Shown: piece by piece, positions 58,151-64,000 of the stretch
Numbering within the stretch: position 1 is the first letter of the stretch
Layout: each line of letters opens with the position of its first letter
Origin: Rothia gullae
GTDB taxonomy: Bacteria; Actinomycetota; Actinomycetes; Actinomycetales; Micrococcaceae
Assembly: GCF_024294905.1 (NCBI RefSeq)
Contig: NZ_JANCOC010000001.1
Span: 5,213-69,212 of the forward strand
Direction of reading: 5' to 3'
DNA length: 64,000 nt
Made by a program: the position numbers and the translations under genes
Notes under the pieces: generated by a model
Databases searched by the model: none
Told to the model about the DNA's origin: nothing
Seen by the model: only the letters and a program-made list of their open reading frames with translations

Positions 58151-58432
58151 ATGCCTCGTAGTTTGAAGAAGGGCCCTTTCGTTGATCAGCACCTCTACCT
58201 GAAGGTTGCAGCTCAGAACGAGAAGGGCACCAAGAACGTAATCAAGACTTGGTCGCGTCGCTCGATGATTATCCCCGACATGCTCGGTCACACCATCGCA
58301 GTGTACGACGGTCGCAAGCACGTGCCGGTGTTCATCACCGAGTCGATGGTTGGTCACAAGCTCGGTGAGTTTGCTCCGACCCGCACTTTCCGCAGCCACG
58401 TGAAGGACGACCGTAAGGGCAAGCGTCGCTAA
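58151..58432 (+). CDS. rpsS: 30S ribosomal protein S19
   Basis: The 93-residue S19 is a 30S head protein near the A-site t[22 protein letters not shown] and [16 protein letters not shown] are standard. AAGGAG is six bases upstream of the ATG. Confidence 0.98.
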   Translation: MPRSLKKGPFVDQHLYLKVAAQNEKGTKNVIKTWSRRSMIIPDMLGHTIAVYDGRKHVPVFITESMVGHKLGEFAPTRTFRSHVKDDRKGKRR

Positions 58433-58492
58433 TCGGTTCAAACCGATAAGCTAACGTTTCCCTTTCGGCAATAGACGAAAGAGAGATAGGCA

Positions 58493-58858
58493 ATGGAAGC
58501 CAAGGCATCAGCGCGTTTCGTTCGCGTTACGCCTATGAAGGCCCGCCGTGTCGTCAACCTGATCCGTGGTAAGCAGGCGGAAGAGGCTCTGGCGATTCTG
58601 AAGTTCGCCCCCCAGGCAGCTTCGGAACCGGTATACAAGATCGTTGCTTCGGCAGTAGCTAACGCTCGTCAGAAGGCAACCCAGCAGGGTCTGCCCTTCC
58701 GCGAGGAAGAGCTGTTCATCAGCGAAGCATTCGTGAACGAGGGCCCGACCATGAAGCGCATTCAGCCCCGCGCTCAGGGTCGCGCATACCGAATCAACAA
58801 GCGCACCAGCCACATCACCGTGGTAGTTGCTACCCCGGAGAAGGAGGAGGACCGCTAA
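58493..58858 (+). CDS. rplV: 50S ribosomal protein L22
   Basis: The 121-residue L22 contributes to the exit tunnel and is a macrolide-related position. [20 protein letters not shown] and the hairpin region [18 protein letters not shown] are typical and undisturbed. It directly abuts rpsC. Confidence 0.98.
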   Translation: MEAKASARFVRVTPMKARRVVNLIRGKQAEEALAILKFAPQAASEPVYKIVASAVANARQKATQQGLPFREEELFISEAFVNEGPTMKRIQPRAQGRAYRINKRTSHITVVVATPEKEEDR

Positions 58859-59656
58859 ATGGGTCAGAAAATTCACCCGAACGGTTTCCGACTGGGCATC
58901 ACCACTGACCACGTCTCCAAGTGGTTCGCTGATTCCAACAAGCCCGGCGAGCGTTACGCTGACTTCGTCCGTGAGGACGTGAAGATTCGCGAGCTGCTGG
59001 CAAAGAACCTGGATCGCGCAGGCGTTGCAAAGGTCGAGATTGAGCGTACCCGTGACCGCGTGCGTGTGGACATCCACACCGCTCGTCCGGGCATCGTGAT
59101 TGGCCGCCGTGGCGCAGAAGCAGACCGCATCCGCGGCGAGCTCGAGAAGCTCACCAACAAGCAGATTCAGCTGAACATCCTCGAGGTTGCTAACCCCGAC
59201 CTCTCCGCTCAGCTGGTTGCACAGAGCATCGCAGAGCAGCTCGCATCGCGTGTTGCATTCCGCCGTGCAATGAAGAAGGCAATCCAGTCCGCACAGCGTG
59301 CAGGCGCAAAGGGTATCCGTATCCAGTGCTCCGGCCGTCTGGGTGGCGCTGAAATGTCCCGTTCCGAGTTCTACCGCGAAGGCCGTGTGCCCCTGCACAC
59401 CCTGCGTGCGAACATCGACTACGGCTTCTTCGAGGCTAAGACCACCTTCGGTCGCATCGGCGTGAAGGTCTGGATCTACAAGGGCGACCTGACCGACAAG
59501 GAGCTGGCAGCTCAGCAGGCAGCAAACAACCGCCGTGGCAACCGCCGCGATGGTGACCGCCGCCGCCAGGGCAACCGTGGTCCTCGTCGCGAGCGCCGCA
59601 ACGAGAACGCTTCGGCAAAGGTCGAGGCCAAGACTGCAGAGAACGGTGAGGCATAA
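58859..59656 (+). CDS. rpsC: 30S ribosomal protein S3
   Basis: The 265-residue S3 helps form the mRNA entry channel. It opens [18 protein letters not shown] and contains the KH-domain loop [13 protein letters not shown]. The last 40 or so residues are a basic, Arg/Asn-rich tail followed by an acidic end, which is common in actinobacterial S3. It starts right after the rplV stop. Confidence 0.98.
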   Translation: MGQKIHPNGFRLGITTDHVSKWFADSNKPGERYADFVREDVKIRELLAKNLDRAGVAKVEIERTRDRVRVDIHTARPGIVIGRRGAEADRIRGELEKLTNKQIQLNILEVANPDLSAQLVAQSIAEQLASRVAFRRAMKKAIQSAQRAGAKGIRIQCSGRLGGAEMSRSEFYREGRVPLHTLRANIDYGFFEAKTTFGRIGVKVWIYKGDLTDKELAAQQAANNRRGNRRDGDRRRQGNRGPRRERRNENASAKVEAKTAENGEA

Positions 59657-60076
59657 ATGCTTATTCCCCGTCGAGTAAAGTACCGCAAGCAGCACCACCC
59701 CAAGCGTAATGGTCTCGCAAAGGGCGGCACCGAGGTTACCTTCGGTGAGTGGGGCATTCAGGCCCTGTCGCCCGCATACGTGACCAACCGCCAGATTGAG
59801 GCTGCACGTATCGCAATGACCCGTCACATCAAGCGTGGCGGTAAGGTCTGGATCAATATTTATCCCGACCGTCCGCTGACCAAGAAGCCCGCTGAAACCC
59901 GCATGGGTTCCGGTAAGGGTTCTCCCGAGTGGTGGGTCGCAAATGTCAAGCCGGGTCGAGTCATGTTTGAACTCTCCGGTGTGTCCGAAGAAGTGGCTCG
60001 CGAGGCAATGCGCCTGGCAATCCACAAGCTCCCGATGAAGGCACGTGTTGTGCGTCGCCGCGAAGGTGGTGAATAA
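59657..60076 (+). CDS. rplP: 50S ribosomal protein L16
   Basis: The 139-residue L16 helps position A-site tRNA. It begins [19 protein letters not shown] and has the conserved [20 protein letters not shown]. Directly after the rpsC stop. Confidence 0.98.
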   Translation: MLIPRRVKYRKQHHPKRNGLAKGGTEVTFGEWGIQALSPAYVTNRQIEAARIAMTRHIKRGGKVWINIYPDRPLTKKPAETRMGSGKGSPEWWVANVKPGRVMFELSGVSEEVAREAMRLAIHKLPMKARVVRRREGGE

Positions 60077-60081
60077 GCGAG

Positions 60082-60321
60082 ATGGCAGTAGGATCCAAGG
60101 ACCTGAGCATCGATAAGCTCGCAGAGCTCTCCAACGAAGAGCTGGCTGCAAAGCTGAGCGAAGCGAAGAAGGAACTCTTCAACATCCGCTTCCAGGAAGT
60201 CACCGGTCAGGCTAACGCAGGTCGTCGCCGCACTATCAAGCGCGACATCGCACGTATCTACACCGTGCTGCGTGAGCGCGAGCTCGGTATTCGTCCCGCA
60301 ACTGAAGGTGAGTCCAAGTGA
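60082..60321 (+). CDS. rpmC: 50S ribosomal protein L29
   Basis: The 79-residue L29 borders the tunnel exit. The helix pair [20 protein letters not shown] and [19 protein letters not shown] is typical. Its stop overlaps the GTG of rpsQ (GTGA). Confidence 0.96.
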   Translation: MAVGSKDLSIDKLAELSNEELAAKLSEAKKELFNIRFQEVTGQANAGRRRTIKRDIARIYTVLRERELGIRPATEGESK

Positions 60322-60590
60322 GTGAAGTAAAGAACGAAGAGCGCGGCTACCGCAAGACCCGCCGCGGCTACGTTGTCTCCGACAAGATGGACAAGACCGT
60401 TGTCGTCGAGGTCGAGGATCACGTGAAGCACGCGCTGTACGGCAAGGTCGTTCGCCGTAGCTCCAAGATCAAGGCACACGATGAGCAGAACGCTGCTGGC
60501 ATCGGTGACCTCGTTCTGATTGCAGAGACCCGTCCGCTATCCGCTTCCAAGCGCTGGCGTATCGTGGAGATCATCGAGAAGGCTAAGTAA
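60318..60590 (+). CDS. rpsQ: 30S ribosomal protein S17
   Basis: The 90-residue S17 binds 16S rRNA early in assembly. [20 protein letters not shown] and [20 protein letters not shown] are typical. The GTG start overlaps the rpmC stop. It is the last gene of the operon here: a perfect terminator follows, and rplN does not. Mycobacteria also have a break after rpsQ. Confidence 0.97.
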   Translation: MSEVKNEERGYRKTRRGYVVSDKMDKTVVVEVEDHVKHALYGKVVRRSSKIKAHDEQNAAGIGDLVLIAETRPLSASKRWRIVEIIEKAK

Positions 60591-60622
60591 GCCCTCTTCA
60601 TGACTCTCTGCTAGAGCAGTAA

Positions 60623-60661
60623 AAGAACCCCTCTCCTACTTCGGTAGGAGAGGGGTTCTTT
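60623..60661 (+). terminator. Terminator of the S10 operon
   Basis: AAGAACCCCTCTCCTAC (60623-60639) pairs perfectly with GTAGGAGAGGGGTTCTT (60644-60660) over a TTCG tetraloop, then TGCTTTT. The strongest terminator in the window. Confidence 0.96.
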
Positions 60662-60736
60662 GCTTTTAACCTTCTACGGGAAAACTAGGGCGGGTGCCCT
60701 ATGACATGGGCTAATAACAGGCGCTAAGACAACATC

Positions 60737-60762
60737 TGTCATAAATGTCTTGATATGTCATA
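60737..60762 (+). repeat. Direct repeat TGTCATA in the surface-protein upstream region
   Basis: TGTCATA occurs at 60737-60743 and again at 60756-60762, 19 bases apart, which would place both on one face of the helix. It resembles the half-site of the sucrose operator. The rest of the 400-base spacer (60662-61060) is A+T-rich and without a gene. Confidence 0.35.
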
Positions 60763-60961
60763 CGAGACAACAATATTTTTCTCTCAATTTGATGACGCAA
60801 TCCATGAGTAGACGCTGCTAGCGAAGAAAGCGCATGTGGAGGCAGAATTGTGGAGGAAAATGAAAATTAATACGTGAGTAAGGTGCCTGGGAACTGCAGA
60901 ATCTGATGAGTAGCACTTGAAAACAACCCGATTAGGGACTTATTATCAACTTTATAGTTGC

Positions 60962-60980
60962 TTAGCATAACCTTGCCTAA
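60962..60980 (+). promoter_or_regulatory. Candidate DtxR/IdeR iron box before the surface protein gene
   Basis: TTAGCATAACCTTGCCTAA matches 13 of 19 positions of the DtxR-family consensus TTAGGTTAGGCTAACCTAA, with both outer arms (TTAG, CCTAA) exact. It lies about 80 bases before the start codon at 61061, where a repressor could block the promoter. Confidence 0.5.
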
Positions 60981-61060
60981 TAATTAGTCCGGTGGCTTTG
61001 CACCTTCCGGAGGTTGCACGACCTTTGGAGAAGTACCACTACACATCATTGAGGATTATC

Positions 61061-63781
61061 ATGACTTCTTCACCCAAGCCCTCACGTAAGCTGCTCGCCA
61101 TTGCTGGTGCACTTTCCGTTGTTGCAGGCTCTTTCGCTGCCGTTCCCGCTGCCTTTGCGGCAAACGTCTCCGCATCCGTTCCCGGCGGGAACTCCCAGAA
61201 CTCCACGGAGGAATGCCGCCACATTGCAGTGAGCGCTACCCAGTACCAGGGCCTGCCCGGCCAGTACCAGCTGGCATACTCGGCAGCAACCTCCTCCCTC
61301 TACACTTCCTTCTCCTCCGGCCGCCCGCCGGTACTGACCGGTGGCGTCGGTACCTGGAACGTTGCATCCACCCCGAGCCTTGCCACTGTCTACCAGTTCC
61401 CGACCACGGACTTTATTGGACGTGGTGCTACCGCACCGACCGGTAAGCAGATTGAATCTCCCTACGGTATTGCCTACGACGAAGCAACCGGATATGTATG
61501 GGTGACCCAGACCCGCGTCAACAAGGTATCTGTCTTCGATCCCGCGACCAACAAGATTATTTGGAGTAGTGCAGAAGGCGACGTTAACCACCCTCGTGAG
61601 GTACGCGTTGACCCCTCCAGCGGCAAGGTCTTTGTATCTGGATCGGGCGGCATTAGCGTCTTTGACACCACCCGGCACGCCCTAGTCAAGAAGATTGAAT
61701 TCACCGACCCCAAGGGCAAATCTGACATCGCAATGAACATGCACGTGGACTCTGCTGATGGCAAGCTCTACGTACCCTCCTTGAGCGCCGGCACCGTGAA
61801 GGTAATCGACACCAAGAGCTACGAGGTTGAGAAGACCATTCAGCTACACAAGGAAAATGCTGAAGCTGCTCTGAACCCCTCGGACGTCACTATCGACAAG
61901 TCCCTGAAGGAAATCTACGTCAGCGCCCAGGGTGACCGTAAGGGCACTAACACCGGTATTACCGTCTACGACCTGGAAACTGGTGCCTACAAGAAGACCA
62001 TTCCTTTCGGCAGCCAGGCCCTTGCTCTCGCCTCCGACGAAGCCCGTGACCTGCTGTACGTGACCGATTACGGCACCGGCAACGTCGGTGTTGTTGATGC
62101 ACGAACCGGCACCGTTGTTTCTCAGGTATCTACCGGCGCAACCAGTGGTGCAAATGATGTTCTGGTCACTGCAGATGGCAGCGTATACGCTGTAGCACGC
62201 AGTATCGAAGGCGCTTCCGCTATCGGAACCGACTACACCATCGATAAGACCACCGGCGAATACCGCACCTCTAGCACCGAGCCCAAGGGCAAGGACAACG
62301 CAGATTCCCCGATCGTTCCCGGCGTTATGGTGAAGATCAACACCACCGTTGAAACCAGCGCGAAGCCTGCTGCACAGACTTCTTCTGAAGAACTGGTCAA
62401 GACCTACGCCGACGGTGCTAAGCTCTACGCAGTGAAGGACTGGACCACCGGTGAAACCCTGAAGCTGCGCGGTGAAGGCTTCAAGACTCAGGACGGTTCA
62501 AAGGGATCCGTGCTCGCCGTCAAGCTGAACAAGGGTCGTATCTCCGCGAAGGAAGAGCCGAAGTTCAACGGTGTTGAGGGCAACAGCGCCGGCGTCTGGG
62601 CGTACATCCAGGCAGATAAGAATGGTAACTTCACCGCTGAGCTGCCGTACCCGACCACTGAAAACTCCAACCTGACGAAAAACCTGAAGAGCGGCGATAA
62701 GGTATCTGTCTTCCTGCTCTCCGGCTCCATTGTTGAAGGCGATACCGCACGTGGTGGTGAAGCGCTCTCCGCAACTGTTGCAGAGAAGAAGGCCGACACC
62801 GCTGCGACCTGCGCACCGGCAGAAACTACCCAGGTCGCTGCTGCTCCCTCTGGCGTGACTACCACGTACCCCGCTGGCACTAAGCTGAGCCTGCCTGATG
62901 GCAACAAGCCCGCTCCGGCTCCGAGCGAGTCTGCTAAGCCCCAGCCGACTACTCCGGCTCCGAGCGAGTCTGCTAAGCCCCAGCCGACTACCCCGGCACC
63001 TTCTGAAAGCGCAGAATCCAATGAGGTTGTGCACGAGTACAAGGATGGCGCAAAGGTCTACTTCCCCAAGAGCTGGGACGGCCAGAAGCTGACCTTCCGC
63101 GGTGAAGGCTTCAAGACTCAGGACGGCAAGGGCTCCATTATCGCCGTCAAGCTGAACAAGGGCGCTATTTCTGCGAAGGAAGAACCTAAGCTCGAAGGCG
63201 TTGAAGGCAATAGCTCAGGTATCTGGGCTTACATTAAGGCGGACGAAAACGGTAACTTCACCGCAACCATCGACCGCCCCACCGTGGCAAACTCTAACCT
63301 GTCTGAAGAGTTGAAGACTGGCGATAGCGTTGCTATCTACCTGCTCTCTGGTTCCCTGGCAACGAACGATAACGTACGTGGTGGCGTTGCCGTAGAGTAC
63401 ACCTTCAGCGTTGAAAACAAGGCACCTGCGCCGAAGGTTTCGGAATCGAAGACCTCCGAGCCGTCTACCTCACCTGTAACTAACCCCTCTGCTGCTCCGT
63501 CTGCACCTGCAGATTCTAAGGATCAGGTGAAGGATCAGTCCAAGGCTCCCGTGGACTCTATGAATTCCGAGGCTCAGAAGAAGGACAACACCGCTCCGAA
63601 GACCTCCGGATCTTCGTCGCAGAACGTCACCTCTTCCAGCAACAGCTCGACCTCTTCGAACTCCTCGAAGTCTTCACTGGCTAACACCGGTGCTTCGGGT
63701 GTCGTCATTGCAGCCGGAATTGGCATTCTTGCCCTGGCTGTTGGTGCAACTGTGCTGGTAGCACGTCGCCGCAAGGCATAG
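61061..63781 (+). CDS. Wall-anchored YVTN-type beta-propeller surface protein (LAxTG sortase substrate)
   Basis: A 906-residue exported protein. Residues 1-33 are a signal peptide ending AFA. Residues about 90-430 are beta-propeller repeats of the YVTN/NHL kind (PYGIAYDEATGYVWVTQTRV, HPREVRVDPSSGKVFVSG, DLLYVTDYGTGNVGVVDART). Two similar domains of about 120 residues follow, at roughly 448-573 and 656-785, each with LRGEGFKTQDG or FRGEGFKTQDG and VKLNKG.ISAKEEPK. They are separated by a 13-residue tandem repeat (PAPSESAKPQPTT). A Ser/Thr/Pro-rich stalk leads to LANTG (873-877), a membrane helix and RRRKA, the pattern of class E sortase sites. The ATG at 61061 has GAGGA upstream. Adhesion or ligand binding is likely but unproved; an iron-type box upstream hints at iron control. 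Confidence 0.85.
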   Translation: MTSSPKPSRKLLAIAGALSVVAGSFAAVPAAFAANVSASVPGGNSQNSTEECRHIAVSATQYQGLPGQYQLAYSAATSSLYTSFSSGRPPVLTGGVGTWNVASTPSLATVYQFPTTDFIGRGATAPTGKQIESPYGIAYDEATGYVWVTQTRVNKVSVFDPATNKIIWSSAEGDVNHPREVRVDPSSGKVFVSGSGGISVFDTTRHALVKKIEFTDPKGKSDIAMNMHVDSADGKLYVPSLSAGTVKVIDTKSYEVEKTIQLHKENAEAALNPSDVTIDKSLKEIYVSAQGDRKGTNTGITVYDLETGAYKKTIPFGSQALALASDEARDLLYVTDYGTGNVGVVDARTGTVVSQVSTGATSGANDVLVTADGSVYAVARSIEGASAIGTDYTIDKTTGEYRTSSTEPKGKDNADSPIVPGVMVKINTTVETSAKPAAQTSSEELVKTYADGAKLYAVKDWTTGETLKLRGEGFKTQDGSKGSVLAVKLNKGRISAKEEPKFNGVEGNSAGVWAYIQADKNGNFTAELPYPTTENSNLTKNLKSGDKVSVFLLSGSIVEGDTARGGEALSATVAEKKADTAATCAPAETTQVAAAPSGVTTTYPAGTKLSLPDGNKPAPAPSESAKPQPTTPAPSESAKPQPTTPAPSESAESNEVVHEYKDGAKVYFPKSWDGQKLTFRGEGFKTQDGKGSIIAVKLNKGAISAKEEPKLEGVEGNSSGIWAYIKADENGNFTATIDRPTVANSNLSEELKTGDSVAIYLLSGSLATNDNVRGGVAVEYTFSVENKAPAPKVSESKTSEPSTSPVTNPSAAPSAPADSKDQVKDQSKAPVDSMNSEAQKKDNTAPKTSGSSSQNVTSSSNSSTSSNSSKSSLANTGASGVVIAAGIGILALAVGATVLVARRRKA
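62915..63016 (+). repeat. 39-bp coding tandem repeat in the surface protein gene
   Basis: Two nearly identical 39-base units (62915-62953 and 62954-62992) encode PAPSESAKPQPTT, and a third partial unit (62993-63016) encodes PAPSESAE with different codons. In-frame units allow the linker length to change by slippage or recombination without loss of frame. Confidence 0.9.
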
Positions 63782-64000
63782 CCCGTACCCCACGGCAGCC
63801 CACGATACTACCGCTCGGTAGTAGCTAAAGAGGCAGAGCGGGATCTACTAGATATTCAAGAACCCGATTGACTCTCTGAAACTGCCGATACACACTGAAA
63901 GGGGGGGGTAACAAACCAAACAATTGGACAGCCCCCATTACGTTTAACCAATTACAGTTATTATATGCGAAGGTGTTTAACAAACAGATAACTTGAACCG
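63782..64000. other. Terminal intergenic region with a hairpin and a run of eight G
   Basis: ACTACCG/CGGTAGT (about 63807-63822) may end the surface protein transcript. GGGGGGGG lies at 63901-63908 in an otherwise A+T-rich stretch that probably belongs to the control region of the next gene outside the window. No gene is seen. Confidence 0.4.

Noticed and set aside
62915..63016. Short tandem repeats as a possible CRISPR array.
   Set aside because: The units are contiguous without spacers and encode an in-frame protein repeat.

Overview
The window looks like the chromosome of a high-GC Gram-positive bacterium (Actinobacteria, Micrococcaceae), most probably a Rothia close to R. mucilaginosa. 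This is an inference from the G+C-rich but not extreme codon use, the actinobacterial order of ribosomal and RNA polymerase genes, the complete narGHJI plus molybdenum-cofactor set and a LAxTG-type wall anchor; no 16S gene is present to settle it. No rRNA, tRNA, CRISPR array, insertion sequence or prophage was found.

The backbone is a run of information-processing operons, all on the plus strand: the tail of rplK and rplA (1-851), rplJ-rplL (3806-4868), rpoB-rpoC (35509-43028), rpsL-rpsG-fusA-tuf (46305-50726) and the S10 operon rpsJ-rplC-rplD-rplW-rplB-rpsS-rplV-rpsC-rplP-rpmC-rpsQ (55358-60590), which ends at a perfect terminator instead of running into the spc genes. Accessory blocks sit between them.

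(1) 1068-3407: a TDT-family transporter and an orphan ABC ATPase. (2) 5193-10455: a sucrose locus with an intact GH32 hydrolase and a LacI regulator, but a PTS sucrose permease wrecked by two in-frame stops and an internal deletion; an acetyltransferase lies inside it. (3) 10606-20790: an almost complete molybdenum cofactor island (moaA, moaC, moaD, moaE, mogA, mobA, two moeA paralogues, a MoeB-rhodanese fusion) with molybdate uptake genes modA and modB but no modC. (4) 20869-29065: narG, narH, narJ, narI and narK, the membrane nitrate reductase, its chaperone and a nitrate/nitrite transporter. Blocks 3 and 4 form one functional unit: molybdate uptake, cofactor synthesis, and the molybdoenzyme that uses it. 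(5) 29350-35251: gcvP, gcvT and sdaA, feeding glycine into one-carbon units and serine into pyruvate; gcvH is not here. (6) 43456-45641: a secreted neutral ceramidase broken by two single-base frameshifts. (7) 51451-54870: a very large polytopic membrane protein of unknown function on the minus strand. (8) 61061-63781: a wall-anchored beta-propeller surface protein with a duplicated C-terminal domain and a candidate iron-regulator box upstream.

The most unusual points are the two decaying loci (PTS and ceramidase), a perfect 20-bp-stem hairpin at 55018-55061, candidate leaderless starts for narG and the ABC ATPase, palindromic operator candidates for the sucrose regulator and the molybdenum genes, and structured leaders before several ribosomal protein genes. 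No clearly new enzyme system was identified.
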